Shown: in pieces, positions 1 to 13,138 of the stretch
Position numbering within the stretch: the stretch's first letter is position 1
Layout: the number at the start of each line of letters is the position of its first letter
NCBI GenBank assembly: GCA_013396995.1
Contig: VWZP01008268.1
Location: forward strand, 186,001 to 250,000
Length of the DNA stretch: 64,000 bases
Reading direction: 5' to 3'
Source: Dicaeum eximium
Taxonomy: Eukaryota > Chordata > Aves > Passeriformes > Dicaeidae
Position numbers and translations under genes: made by a program
Notes under the pieces: model-generated
Seen by the model: only the letters and a program-made list of their open reading frames with translations
Database searches by the model: none
Told to the model about the DNA's origin: nothing

Positions 1-180
1 CAGCCTAAACACCCCCAGCTCCCTCAAAGAAATTGTGCTCCACACCCTTCCCCAGCTCTATTGCCCTTCTCTGGACACACTCCAGCCCCTCGATGCCCTT
101 CCTGAATTGAGGGGCCCAGAACTGGGCCCAGGACTTGAGGAGTGGCATTGCCAGGACAGGGAGAGCTGACTCCTCTCAGG
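1..180 (-). repeat. CR1 fragment, cut by window start
   Basis: Diverged CR1 (chicken repeat 1) non-LTR retrotransposon piece in reverse orientation. Recognisable blocks are the 'ctccctca..gaaattgtgctcc' segment, 'cttctctggacacactccagcccctcgatg' and 'gaggggcccagaactgggccc', which are the reverse complement of the CR1 3' half. The homology fades after about 180, and the element probably continues left of the window. It is non-coding here. Confidence 0.85.
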
Positions 181-3100
181 GTACTTGTCCTGCAACTCTG
201 TCACAGCAGTGTTCAGGTACTTCTGGATTTGCTCCAAGGAAGCTCCAAGGTTGACGTGAAAAATTCATTGTATATTGTTATTGCATCAGAATTTAATATT
301 CTAATATAATGGTTTTACTGCAATAAATTATATTTTATGATAAAGGTTGGTTACCTCTGTAGGGAGTGTAGTGTGGCTTTTTTCTTTATGTGGTCAATGA
401 GTGGGCTTGTGGAAATATTGCATCGTTGACAGACAGTGTGAACATGGTCCTCCAATGGATGAAAGATAAAAGGAATGAAAGCAAACATCATGCTAAAATA
501 TGCTGAAGTTTTTTTTTTTATAAAACATTTATGAGAAACACTCCATATGCTTTACACTTTGGGTATAATGGACATTATAGTGGATAAAAGTTTGTCTGTG
601 TTTCTCCAAATTCTTCACTTCTTATTTAGAAAAAAATGCAGTTGAGGTGCCAAAAAGAAATAATCTCACACACACTGAATTCCTCATTCTCTTGAATGGA
701 AAATATGTTAAATTCATAAAAAGTTCTACTTTTTTAAAAGAAATTTTTAATATTGTGAACATGTTCCTGACATGTTAACTAATGTCAAAATTTTTCTTAA
801 AAACAAGCTCTGTGTTCATTTTCAATAAGACCTGCATGTGACTGGGAGAAGTTCCATCAGTACCTTTATATGTATAATATCAAATGGTTTGAGTACACCT
901 ACACAGCCTGAGGAGCAAGATGGGTTTTAAGCAGCAGTTGTTGGTCATAGGCACTCAAATCAGCAAATCATGCATAATCAATTATTTTAAGTCTAACACC
1001 TAATTTTCCCTCTTTTTCTCCCTTTTAAAAAGTATTTTATTTTAATTTTATTAAAATCTCTCTGAAAGGAAAAATAACTGGTTTTAATGCTAGATGCATG
1101 CTGCCAGTCCAATGTTAGCTAGGACAATGTTGAGATTTCTTTACAACTTCCATATCAGCAAACCCATGTTGAAATTCTTTCCCTATATAAATGTAGTTTC
1201 AGCATGATTTTACTTCAAATCATCAAGAAGTGATTCAGAGAACTAATAAATATGACTATTTCATTTTCCTTCGTGTTGTAGCACAGTGTGGAATGACTGT
1301 TTTTGTAAATGAGTGTATTTTGTGTTGTGTTTAGAATATCTTCAATGTTTGTGCTTCCTGCTAAATGTCACCTTAAACTACTTTTAAGAATGCTTTCTCA
1401 TTTTCCAGTGGAGGACGAAGTTCAGTCTCAAGAGTTTTGCCTTATATGTAAGAGAACTGATTTTCTATATAATACCATTGTTTTTTTATTTACAATAAGA
1501 ATGGCAGAGAATGAAATTTTGTGACTGCTTAATTTCCTTTTGATGTATATTTACATAGTCTAACTAATTCTTCTTCACAGCAGTCTTGCAATATAAAGGA
1601 GTAAAAGAATTTTTTAAAGCCCTCACTCTGTCCCTCCCTCTTCCTGGGCTGTGATTGAAAATTTAAAAAATATATTGACTTGATAAAAGGGAACAATTTT
1701 ATTTAAGGGTAATGGATGCAAATATCAATTAGTTAAGTCAAGATAGATAATGAAAAAACACTTATAATTAGCAAAAGGCTACTGAGAATAACAACTCTGA
1801 AGCCTTCAGATCCTGCAACACTCAGTCCTGGTATCTGTATCTTAATATGCTACACATATTATGCATATATTAAGATGGATTGCTAAAGAGAATCAGGCAT
1901 TTGTTTGTTCCTCTATTCTGAAAATGATGAAATCACATTTTTAGTTAAGATGATGGCAAAATACATGTTGAAGTCCATAGGCTGAAGTCTCATCTTTCTT
2001 TTAAAGTCCGGGAAGCAAGTAGAGAGAATCCCGGAATATGTCTGTGGTTTCAGTATCTGCAGCTGCTCATACAGTTTTCATCTTTCAGTGATATTTTTGT
2101 GGAGTTGTTGATGACTCACTGAATACATCTTATTAAGATAAAATATCTTGGAGGTAGTCAATAGGAGAGGGCAGTTGTTGATCTGGAGAAGGTTTAAAGG
2201 GCTGCTAGGAAGGAACTCTGTGCCCATTAGTGTAGGTAAAGAAGAGTTATGATAATTCTGCCAATGTGCTACAGCTGCACACATCTCAGCTAGTCTTGTT
2301 GCTAGTGTAATGATCAGGAAACAAATTTGACCTTTTTTATTCTTTAATGGGCAAAATACTGTGTGTCAGAAGGAAGGTCTTTTTGCCTTGAAGGGGAGGC
2401 ACAGATCTTACTTACCATCTCTCAAGTGTAATGAGATACGTCAATTAATATGTGAATTAAAGGTGGGAGCAGAGAGGGTTGGAAAATAATGTTAAAAATA
2501 ATACTGTTTTTTAGCCTTCTTCCTGAAACTGGAGAATGTCTCACTCTGACTTTCCAAAAATGTGACTTGTACTTTTTTTAACCTCTCTCCTTGCCGTGGC
2601 TTGGCACCAAGAGGCTGATCTCAAAAGAGTAGGATACAAATGAGATTCCTTTCAATGTATTTGATACAGGGAAGTACAGAAGAAGCAACTGTGCCACCTC
2701 ATTTATTATAGCTCAGAAACTGAAGTGCACACATCTGTGAGATCTGTTTGTAGCTTTAACTAATGAAACACGCATCTTCATGTCCTTTAGGTTTACTTTT
2801 TCCAGCAAACATAACATTTTAGTGTGCATTTTCCACTGAGGAGGTTAAATGCAAATTCACTTCAATTCAAATAATTAGCTTTTCCTCTTTGTATAACAGA
2901 CTAAAGATACATTGACCCTGGAAATAATTTTTTTTTTTTTTTNAATCTAGTAGGCATGGCTATGTATTTTCTGGGTCAGATCTGATGGCCCATAGGAATG
3001 TCACTAAGGCAAAATAAGAAATAGGTCTGTATCATTCCATGCTGGCTAACTATACTGCTCTGCTTCTACTGGAAAGAAATACAATTCAGTTATGCTAAAC

Positions 3101-4453
3101 AAAAGTATTCATATAGAAACCTTTCTCCAAGGAACTATAGTCAGCTGGGCTGCAGTTTCCAAGACAACAACACCCCGAGACTATCTCTGGGCTTTTTTCT
3201 GCTGAGTTACTCGGTGGATCTCCTAAGGTCGGTGAATTAAGGTATCAGGTGAGAGCTAGTACAGTTCTATTAGACACCTTTTTACTAATGAAATTAAACC
3301 AGTTCATCAGCCTAAGTCAAAAGTAAAACATACTTTAATTCATTATCACCTCTGCATTTTACATTTTTGCTAGAAAACTTTAGACAAACTGGCTGTCATT
3401 TTTATTCAGTTGACTACAAAGGTGTATTATGTAATAATGCTCTTATTTTTAGAAGCATTCATATATCTGAAGTACATTAATTCAAAAGCGTCAGGCTTCT
3501 ACAATTTCTGAAGCGTTTTCTGTGAAAAACTGAGATTCAAGAGCATTTTTAGAATAGAATCAAGAAGAGACTACATTTTTACATCAGGTGTGTGTGGGAC
3601 TTCCTAACCCTTCCCCCTGCTTGTCTTCACAAACCCAGTTCCATTAATACTCACATGGATGCAACGTAAATTCATCTACCTGTGAGCATATGTCCTAACC
3701 TGTCTTTTATTTTGAAGCTGTATAACTTACTGTGTTTGGTTTGCTTGTGTTTATCTGAGTGTTAAAGCTGTCCCACAGATTAGTAATACAGTAAATATGA
3801 AGGATCTGCAGTAGGTGCGAGAGGCTTCCAAAAGCAACAGATTCTGTGTTGCACTGAACCTGTGTAAGGAATGGAAAAGACAGCCACTGCTACTGAATGT
3901 GGAAAGCTTTCCACACATTAAAAAACAATGCTGTAAATGTCAGCTTAAAATACTGAACAATACTTAAAACCACTCCTTAGCAACGCTGTAATTCTTCACA
4001 GAAGACAAGGGTTTAAACCAAAAAATTATGGAATTATATTGTTCTTACTTAGGCTTACTGATCAGACATACTTACTGTCACTTTAGTCAATTAGTACAAT
4101 GGTTCTCCATGGCAGAACTTTTTATGAAACACCTTCCTGTTCCTGAGTGTTAAGAAAATGTGCTAGGAATATGTGAGTGGTGGTAAAGTTTAGTGGGGGA
4201 CCCTTTTATTTTGTTTCATCATTAATTGAGATGATGTCACAGTTGTTTTGACTTCACTTCTCATGTGGGGCTGACAAAGCCCCATTTCAGATCTGACTCA
4301 TAGAAAAAGCACCTAACACTCATTGCAGAAAGGAGGGATTAAAAGTTTTTCAGGTCCAGGACAAACAGAGATAGCACATGGATTTCTAAAGTGTAATATT
4401 TCATGCATTCATTTTCTGTTAAATCGCAGCAATACACTGCCATTTCTAAATGG
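181..4453. other. AT-rich intergenic DNA, no gene seen
   Basis: About 4.3 kb of AT-rich sequence without a long frame, recognisable exon or clear CR1. There is a poly-T run at about 2928-2942 followed by one unresolved base at 2943. The only frames (around 1309-1524 and 2078-2284) are short, have no recognisable domain and look like chance frames. Confidence 0.6.
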
Positions 4454-4488
4454 AAAAAAAAAAAAAAAAAAAAAAGAGAGAAAAAAAA
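4454..4488. repeat. A-rich low-complexity tract
   Basis: 22 consecutive As (4454-4475), then GAGAG, then 8 As. It could be a decayed poly-A tail, but no retrocopy or target-site duplication could be recognised beside it, so it is called only as low complexity. Confidence 0.9.
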
Positions 4489-4878
4489 CCAGGTAGCTGT
4501 GTTCTGCTGGAACAGCAGTTCTTACTGCAGTTGTAGAAAACTGATTTATATTAGAACTTAACCTCATTTTCCCAACCTTTTAGGACTGGGGTTTAACTGT
4601 TATGAGGTTGTGGTTTTGGAATAACTCTTCGCTGGTTACTTTGAGCAGCAGCCCCTCAAGGCTTCCATGTGACAGGGAAGGTGCTAAACGATATTTTAAT
4701 GTAGTCTGAAGAAAAGGGGATTAAAAATGCCGGGGCTTTTAAGATAAAAAGCACTTGCACTTCAGGTATTTTGTTTTAATGTCCCGAGTTTGGGTGTAGC
4801 TGCAGGAAAATGATTAGATGGGAAGGCAGGAACGAAAGCCTGGATCAGCAGCGGAGCGGTCCCGGAGCCTGGCCGGGG

Positions 4879-4892
4879 ACAGCAGAGGGCGC
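4879..4892 (+). promoter_or_regulatory. Candidate CTCF binding motif
   Basis: The sequence ACAGCAGAGGGCGC fits the vertebrate CTCF core CCASYAGRKGGCRS at 13 of 14 positions; only the first base differs. It sits in a GC-rich patch about 26 kb upstream of the MAMDC2 exons. Motif orientation is forward. CTCF sites of this type mark chromatin-loop anchors. Occupancy is inferred from the motif alone. Confidence 0.5.
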
Positions 4893-4893
4893 G

Positions 4894-4925
4894 GTGACAC
4901 CTTGTCCTAGTGACACCTTGTCCCG
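4894..4925. repeat. Two-copy 16-bp tandem repeat
   Basis: GTGACACCTTGTCCTA is followed directly by GTGACACCTTGTCCCG, differing at the last two bases. It lies two bases after the CTCF-like motif and may be a replication-slippage duplication. Confidence 0.85.
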
Positions 4926-4968
4926 GTGCCGTGGGGACAGAACCCTCCTGGGACTGCGGGCATCCAGG

Positions 4969-4993
4969 CATGGATGGATGCATGGATGGATGG
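4969..4993. repeat. Short TGGA-type microsatellite
   Basis: Imperfect (ATGG)n/(TGGA)n run, interrupted by a single GCA, at the edge of the GC-rich patch. It reads as a Met/Asp/Gly-rich repeat in one frame, which is a repeat artefact rather than a protein motif. Confidence 0.8.
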
Positions 4994-5166
4994 GTCACCT
5001 CTCTGTGGCTGTGCCGAGAAAATGCTGCGGCTGAAACACACTCCTGCTGTCTAGAGTACTGCCTGTGGATTTTGAAGATAGAACGATGCTGGAATCCTGG
5101 TCCTAAAACCAAAACAACGTAAAAACAGGCAGTAGTTTGCATACTGCCCAGTCCCTGTCCTGTATT

Positions 5167-5182
5167 AAAAAAAAAAAAAAAA
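5167..5182. repeat. Poly-A run
   Basis: Sixteen consecutive As followed by TTTACTG. No retrocopy body was recognised upstream of it. Confidence 0.85.
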
Positions 5183-5730
5183 TTTACTGCACCTTTCTCT
5201 GCACCGAACAGCGTTGCTGGTAGACTTGCTTGCTAATGGATGAAGCAGTGATGAAGATGGCATTTGAAGTCCTCAAGTGTTTAGGAACTGTATGTTTGTA
5301 AGGAAATACTTAGTTAACAGTGATGAATCCCATAATGAGTGGACCTGAATCTGCCCCCTTCCCTGATGGTCTTCACTTGAACTAACAATGGAATTTGGTG
5401 TGTATTATTGCACTGGTTCATTAGAAAGGATAAGCACAAATGTAGTTGTGGAGGGCTGGCCCAGAAACAGTTAGCTCACAGCAGCAACTCTAGTGTGAGA
5501 GGGCAATAAAAGAGCAACAAATGGCAAAGAGGAGGGTAATGCCATGTATTTTAGGGGCTGTTCTGGTACTGCTACATGGTCTGGGAACCTTCCAGGGGAA
5601 AATTTATTCTGCAGCATTGCAGGAAGTAATGTTACCATTGCTTCTGTTAAAATAAACTCCCCATGTTTTGTGGAGTAAAGAAACTTTTATTTTTGAACTC
5701 ACGGACTGAGAGTTGGCTGCTCAGTGGTAA
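5183..5730. other. Unique spacer, nothing recognised
   Basis: About 550 bp between the poly-A run and the CR1 at 5731. No exon-like segment, repeat family or RNA gene is visible. Confidence 0.5.
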
Positions 5731-6495
5731 AGAATCACAGGTTGGTTGAACTTGGACAAGACCTCTGTAGGCCATCTGGTCCAACCCCCTGCTCAGTCAT
5801 GGCCACTAAGAGCTGGGTGCCCAGGACCATGTCCAGATTATTTCTGAATATTGACTCCAGAGCCTCCCTGGGAAACCCGTGTCGATGCTGAGTCACCCTC
5901 ACAGTGGAAAAGGGTTTCCTGCTGTTTGTAGGGAATTGTCTGTATTTCAGTGTGTGCCCATCACCTCTGGCCCTGTCTCTGGGCTTGTCTGGAAAGAGTC
6001 TGGCTCCCTCCTCAGTGTGCACTCCCTTAATTAGATCCCCTCCGAGCCTTCTCGAAGCTCCAGGCTGAACAGCACCAGCTCCCTCAGACTCTCCTCAAAG
6101 GAGCAGTGCTCCAATCCCTTCATCATCTCTGCAGCTTTTGCTAGGCTCTCTCCGGTATGTCCTCACCTCTTGTGTCTGGGGAGCCCAGAACTGGACCAGC
6201 ACCCAGGTGTGGCCTCACCAGAGCTGAGTGAAGGGGCAGGGTCACTTCTCCAGCAGCACTGCTCTTCACACAGCCCAGGATGCCCTTGGTGGGGTTTTCT
6301 GCTACAAGGGCAGATTGCTGGCTCATGGTCAGCTTGGTGTCTGCTGGGACCCCCAAGTGCTTTCTGTGAACCTGCTTCCCAGCTGGGCAGCCTCCAGAAT
6401 CGGTGCCAGGGGTTGTTCTCTCACGCAGGGCTGCGCCCTTCTGGTTGAACTTCAAGAGGTTTCTGTCAGCCTGTTGCTCTGGCATTCTTTGTGAA
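5731..6495 (-). repeat. CR1 retrotransposon, about 765 bp
   Basis: The longest CR1 copy in the left half, in reverse orientation. Reading + strand it starts with the 3' tail remnant 'agaatcacaggttggttgaac', continues through the usual CR1 blocks (ggccatctggtccaacccc, gagcctccctgggaaaccc, tccaggctgaacagcaccagctccctcagact) and extends to 'ccagctgggcagcctccag'. Frames on both strands in 5735-6609 are by-products of this element and not host genes. It is 5'-truncated, as most CR1 copies are, and its coding capacity is decayed. Confidence 0.95.
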
Positions 6496-9400
6496 GATCG
6501 TATAGATTTTTTCAGACAAGGTGATAAAATTTTAAAAATCATTCTAGAGGTAAATGTTACAGCATTTTCCGTAAAAATTACAATTTTGTATCACTGTGCC
6601 GGAAGATAACCGTGGGGGTTTACTTTTGCTTCCTTGCAGACTTGAATCATCACTTATCAAGCTCACCTCTCAAGCTTTACCTTTAAGGAAATTACATGTA
6701 AGACTTCTAGAAGTGCACTCTAATGGAATGAGGACTTAATGTGTTATTTCTGGTATCATAATGAGCGTTTATCTCTGTGTGTGATACAGAACTCTGAAAT
6801 AATAATTTGTAACATGATGAGCTAGAGCAGCCCCTTCGATCTGATGTTGAAGGACTTAATTTTTAGGATTTTCCCCTGGTCAGTCCAGGCTTTTAATCCC
6901 TGACCTAAAGCCATGCTGATGGAGGGGGCCTGATGGGGAAGAAAATGCATATGGCCTGAAAATATATGTAACACTATATGATACAAAAATGGTTAAAATG
7001 TAATCTGTGTCTTTCAACTAAAAAGCTTTCTTTATATATGCATGCTGAAGATGGTACTCCTTAATTTGCTTTGCAGATTTTTATACCATTTTTTGGCTGT
7101 GGAAAGCAAGATGAACAGTATTTTGTGACAGATTTGTATTATTAAGTCTTCAGCAACAACCTTCCCTGAATGCAGGAAATACTGTGAACGTCTAAAAAAT
7201 TCCTGTAAAACTGTTTGATTCATATCAGTTTTCTATCATTAATTGTTTACTGTTTAAATATTTCTTCATAACAGATGGAATGCAGTAAGTCTGGAATCTC
7301 AAACTAATAGTGATTGATTTTCAGGACACTGACAGAATGTCTTTTATGCTCTGTAGCTGTTTTCTCAGGCTGTCATCTAGATCACTCTAAAATATTCATG
7401 ATTTTACTTTTTATTATTTCAGGTAAAGAACATTACAGATCTGTATGGTGTAATATATTCATAGCAGAGGAAAAGGTTTGGGAAGATTCTAAACATGGTT
7501 CAGAATTGCTTTTTATTCTGCTCTTGGTTGTCAGTATGTCAAGTTTGCCTTCCAGGACTGAAAATAAAGCAGTAAAAGGATATTGACTTCCAAACTGATT
7601 CCCCCAGATATTTATCCTAGGAAAGCAGGCTGTTTAAATGAAAACTCAGATGCTAGAGGACACAGTGTAACTAGCAGAGGGAGGGCCTGTCTATGTATTT
7701 TACTCATTTTTTGGTTTTCTCCTCCTTTGATCTTTAGTTGCAAATATAGCTGAGGGTCGCCAAACTCCACAACTGGCTGTCAGCCTTCAGGTGCTCTGGT
7801 GCAACTCCTGACAGAGAGGACTTAGCACCTCATGCTGCATTTTACATATAAATGTGTGATTTATTTTTCTTCTTTGTCCTCCTGTTGCGTAATTTGTCAG
7901 TAGGCAAATGTTGGAGGACAGTTTTCAGTCATCTCTGGAAATGCACTTAAATACAGGACTTGAAAAAAGGCTGACAGGGTTGAAAACATGCAGGCTGTTG
8001 CCTACTCTTGGATAAAGCAGTTCGCTCTGGTAAAACAGGTGGTGGTTATTGTTATGTATGTGTTAGTGCCACCTGAAACAAAGAGTTTTACTCTAATTAA
8101 GAATAAGAACTTCTCCTCAGTAATATTCCAGCATCACTCCTCCTCTAACTACACCCATTTCTCTGACCCATATAAGCATTATAGTTGCCCACATTTTTCA
8201 ATTTTCAGCCTTTCTTGTAAATCTCTTTTCAGAATTTCAAGGGTAGGACCTGAACCTAGGAGTTGAACAAGTTCATATCACAGTTAAACACCAAGTCCAT
8301 TTAAGATTCCTTTAACATATATATTATATTTAGATCACCAAGTTAAATTTGAAGAATGTATATCTGATATAACTATTGCCAGCTATGTCTTAAAATTATT
8401 CTGACACATTGATAGAGCATCTTCAAATGTCTAACAAGTAATTTCACTGAAGCCAACAGAGATAAAATGGTTCTTATTAAATGAGAATCTGCAAACGTAG
8501 CAGTTGTTCTTATTTGACTGGTGACAAAATTTCACGTTCTTGTTAATTTGAAGGTGGTCAAACTTGAATGTCGTGATCATTAGAAAACTTCAGGAAACTG
8601 TAGAAAATACAAAATCTGTTACCCAAAATGGACCATTACCTAAATGAATACCCGAGTCTGGTGTGTGCATTGCCCATCCAGCTTTAAATGCCAGCAAGAA
8701 CATATCTTGTAATGTTTCTCCAACTACAAGCAGCCACAATTCTTGGCTTATTAGGAAAGAATTTTCAAAATGCGTTTTTCTGAAATTACATAGTCTTGTT
8801 TTTCTTCTTTTATTTTTCCAGTGTTTGGTTTGTTGGGTTTTTTTTTTCTTTCTTTCTTTACAGCTGTAGTCAGTATAACATTGTAAAACCAGATGTGTTA
8901 CCAAAGCCAGATAATTCTGCCCACTGTCTCATCTCAAAACCAAATGGAGAGTGTTGAGTCAAGGTGATAAACAGTAAAATAATTCTTATCTGGTCTCCAG
9001 CAAATGGAATCTTCTCAGGGCTTTTTGGGAAGGTATTTTCTGTGTTTTTAGTGCTTTTGATGCACAGATGGCTTATGCTCAATTCTGTGGAATTAAAATA
9101 ACTATAGCCCCCATCTCTGAAACTGCCCACCCTGAGGTACAATTTGTAGGTTGTATTTTGGGACACTGGCCCAAGCACTGATCGCAAATTGTAAGTTTTA
9201 TTGGGGATTTTCATACAAAAAAATTGATTGTGCTATTCATTATTTGGTTTCTTTCCCTACATTTGAAACCTCAAATAATATAAATTATTCTGCCATTAAT
9301 AATACTGTAGAACCGAATTTTTAAAATATATATCTGGATATGTGAAAACACTCCAAATGTTCTTTTCTTCTTTTTGTTTTCATTGCAGTTCTTTGTATAT

Positions 9401-10965
9401 GAAGCCACCATGTAGCAATGCACTCATATGAAACCTTGAGAGCTCTAAATGTGATTGTGTCAAGTCACTGGGTTTTTTCCAAACATGGCTTAAGTGTCCA
9501 CAAAAACAATGTAACATTTTAAGTAGAACATTTTTAATTGTTCCTCCCCTAAGGGACAATTGGGATATTGTCTGGGTAGTTACCATCAAATACTCCATAT
9601 ATTAAATATTTGCTTCCATTGTATATGAACCCAGTTACCCAGTGTAACATTTAATTTTAAACACCTTATTTGTATTCATTTGTTTGGGATTTCTTATAGT
9701 TGAATTAGTCATAGTGGTACTGATATTTAGTAAATCTGTGTGGGGCATATGTCTTTCACGTGGTATTTTCTGTGTTTTAGACCTAGCCTGGTTATTAAAA
9801 TAATTTATAAATATAAATAAAATATTAAAATAATTTACTGGAGAGAAAAACCCAACAGTGCATGCAATAATAGGTGGAACACCTTCTACTTCATCCTTCA
9901 TTATTTACTTGCATACTTCTTTTGCAGTTTTTCTGGATGAGGAAAACCGATAGTGTTTGAACTACCCAATAATTTTCATACACCAACAAGAGGTCATGAA
10001 AGGTGTGTAAATGGCCTCTGTTGACAAATTCATAGAGTCTAAACAAAACATTTACAAAAACTATTGCTCTATAATACCCAGCTGTAGACAAAAATAGCTC
10101 TGGGTAAGCCAATATGGAGAAATATTGAACTATTTTATACTTCAGATGCTTCTTAAGAAGAAATAACCATCTTAGGGAACCAAGGAATTTTAGCTGTCAC
10201 CTATTTGCTAAGGCATACCTGGAAAATAAACTCTTACCTACAGGTTAGAGTCTTATGTTTCTGTTTTCCTTTCCTGGATCCATTTGGAGGTGGATCCAGG
10301 AAGGGGAGAAAACAGGAGAAAACAAAAATTGTGCTGGACCTAGAAGTAAAGCTGCATCTGGACTCAGATTTTGGGTTTTGCAGAGGCTGTTTTGGAGGCT
10401 TATGTAATAAGCCTTTCCTGCTTTCATAAATGGCTCTTGTTTTGTTACATTGGCATTAGGCTCATATTGTGATAAAGACTATATTCAGGGCTATATCCTG
10501 CTTCTCTGATAATTTTGTTATGTTTAAGCTGTTTAAAGTCTGTTTTGAAAGCAGTATAGAAAAGGAGAAAGTGCAAGTGTAAGGGTGAGTCTGCATCATG
10601 CCTATGGTGTATGTCAAGTACAGGATGGACACCTAATTCTGTGGGAGCGTCCTAGTAACAAAACTACTATTAATAGTGCCAAATCAAACACACCAGGAGA
10701 GGCAGCTGATATTTCTGTTCCTGTAAACTATTCTCTTACAAAAAGATGAATAAGAGCCAGGGCTTACATATTCTTTGCTCAGTAGCAACATAGAGCAGCA
10801 GGAAAAAAGAGCATAACTCATCAGGTACACCTGGAACTTACTACCTGCCTAACTCTTACTTAACCATTTGATTCCAGTATGAATTGGGTCAAAAGGCTAA
10901 GATATCTGAAGGGTTTTAGTTCTGGTTCTATTTTTTCCCTTAAAATCAATGGCTCTCCCATAAGT
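6496..10965. other. AT-rich intergenic DNA, no gene seen
   Basis: About 4.5 kb without recognised gene or repeat family. Many short overlapping frames (for example 8590-8904 minus and 8870-9214 minus) lack domains and overlap each other on both strands, the pattern expected by chance in AT-rich DNA. A poly-T/CTTT run lies near 8838-8860. Confidence 0.6.
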
Positions 10966-11069
10966 CATTGAATCACAGAATATGCTGGGTTGAAAGGGGC
11001 CCTCAGGATCATTGAATCCAACTCCTGGCCCTGCACAAGATATCCCAGGAGTCACACCACGTGCCTGAG
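10966..11069 (-). repeat. CR1 3'-end fragment
   Basis: Short reverse-oriented CR1 tail: 'gaatcacagaatatgctgggttgaaagg', 'aggatcattgaatccaactcctggccctgcac' and 'gagtcacaccacgtgcctgag'. It belongs to the same subfamily as the pieces at 13139, 25330 and 46610, which share the 'gttgga.ggga.cc' and 'ggatcat.ga' blocks. Confidence 0.93.
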
Positions 11070-13138
11070 AAGAAGTGGGAATTTTGTTTACAGGTTCCTT
11101 TCTGTAAGTCTTTGCTGAAAATCAAGTTGAGATATAAAGATAGAAGGCTACTTTTGAGAAAATATTGCACAGGATTAGGGTGTAATTTTCTTAGTCTTTC
11201 TAACAAAGTTGCTAAAGGTACTGTAGTTGAAAAATTCCTATAGTTTAATTTCTCTTTCACGTTGAGCTTAACCACATGTGAATATTCTTGCCAGAATATC
11301 AGTTTATCACTCTTGAAGTCACTGTTTTATTAACAACAATTAAATCACTCATGGTACAGGCTGGTATGATAAATTAGTATGTAATAGGTATAAAACTTAA
11401 GCAATGTTAAAGCTGATAAATTATAGTAACGGATAGTTAAAGAGGTTAATTTTCATTTAATTTCCTGAAATATTTCTTATTTTAATCTAGTGATAACAGT
11501 AAATTATTTCATTTCTTAATCCTTTTCTGGTCAACAAGGCTACTATAAGGGTAGTTTACTATTGCCATGAAAATAAATGTATTTGTTGTTATTGTAGGGC
11601 ATGCTTTTCCACAGTTTAGCTGTGTACTGACCACACCTGTCCTCTGTAACTTGACAAACAAAGCACAAAACTATAATGATGATAGGTTGATTTAAACAGT
11701 TTTTTCCAAACTGAATAACTCTATTATTCTAGAATGAAAAGGCAACTGACAGCTGAAGTAGCTTCCTAAAATCATATGTGTTGGGATAGAGCAACCTCCC
11801 GGTGGTGAATGGAGAAGGTGAAGCTGGTAACAGGGTACTGAACAAGTGAAAAGTGAAACCCATGCATGCATTGTTCAGATCGATGCCTTCTACTCTAATC
11901 TCCCTGTCCAGAACTCAAAGTCTGTCACTGACATCGAAAAATGGTGCAAAATTTGTAGAATGAGGATTGCTAGAGCTCTGTGTCAGGCAGCAGGTGCCAT
12001 GTGAGTCTGGTGGACAAAACCAAGGGCACAGCAGGACACTCTTACATTATGCATAGAGCACAAGAACATTACTTGCTGAAAAGCATATCTACATATTCCT
12101 AAGGAACAGACAGTACCATTTTTGCCGTTGTTTGTGCCAGTACAACTCAAATTTAAGGCTTTTTTAGTGTGCTTCAATACATGCTGTTCAGTTGTACCTT
12201 GGGTATATAAAAGCACAAGCATTGGGTGATAACCATGTTAAGCTTTCCATAGTCTAAAAAAACCCCAAACAGCCAACCAAAAAACTATTTTTCATATTGT
12301 GATATTTATTTGGGAGGTCTGCTGCACCAGATAAATCAGTGTTTGCAGGGGTTGTCTCATATGCACAGTGTTAATGTGGTTCTCTCAGACTTTGAGGTAT
12401 TTTGTGCTAGATACACATTGTTCTAATTATGCTTGCTTCTTTCTCCTAGACATTGCTTTCCAATGCACCTCAGAACAGAATCCTGGTGTTGACTTTAGCT
12501 GTTGCTGTGAGAGAATAATAACTGTGCCTTGATTTTTCATTTTAGTAATGGAGAAATTAAAAAAAATAATTCTAAGTATCATTTGGACACTTCAAAGTAA
12601 AAATTCAGTTTACTGTTGTCAGCTTTTAAAATTCGTAGTACTTATACTGACCTCTCACACTCTTCTTGCTTTACTTCTTCTTCCCCAGCCCTAAACTTGC
12701 AGAGATTTAAAAGGAAAAACACAAGACAAAACCTGCATTTGACTGTACATTTTCAGTGATTCCACAATGAACTCAAAGAATATTTGTGTTTCAGCTGAGG
12801 AAAAAGTAAAAAGAGCATAGTTATTGGAGAGGTGTTTGAGAAAAAAAATTTTAAATGTGACCAAGTAAGTGCAAAAAAGGAAGTTGATTGCTAAAATTGT
12901 AAGCTTTCTTTAACTAAAATTTAGCTTTGTCTCTTCCTATATACAAATAATGACAACACTGTTAAGAAATTACTATTTTATCCAAGCAATTCTTATGCGG
13001 ACAACAAGTTCTACATTTTATTTAAGAATCAGGGACACAGTCTCATTTTAGTCCTATATGTTGTGTATTTTACTATATATATATATTTTTTTTTTTTTAA
13101 GTTAGAAGAGTGGAAAAAAATGTTCTAAGCAAATACTC
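11070..13138. other. Unique AT-rich spacer, nothing recognised
   Basis: About 2 kb between two CR1 tails. It contains A/C-rich low complexity near 12256-12285 and a TATATA plus poly-T run at about 13073-13100. No exon, RNA gene or other repeat family was recognised. Confidence 0.5.

Larger units (their letters stand above)
4810..5045. other. Small GC-rich, CpG-containing patch
   Basis: This 235-bp patch stands out from the AT-rich surroundings, with repeated CpG (aacgaaag, gcggagcggtcccgg, ggccggg, ggcgcggtg, cccggtgccg, tgcggg, gccgag, ctgcggctg). It contains a CTCF-like motif at 4879-4892, a tandem 16-bp duplication at 4894-4925 (14 of 16 positions equal) and a short TGGA-type run. Frames on both strands cross it but show no domain. 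It may be a regulatory element, an old promoter or a decayed repeat; the sequence does not decide which. Confidence 0.5.

Noticed and set aside
5735..6609. Several frames of 68-133 codons on both strands
   Set aside because: They lie within a reverse-oriented CR1 element and reflect its retained open character, not host genes.
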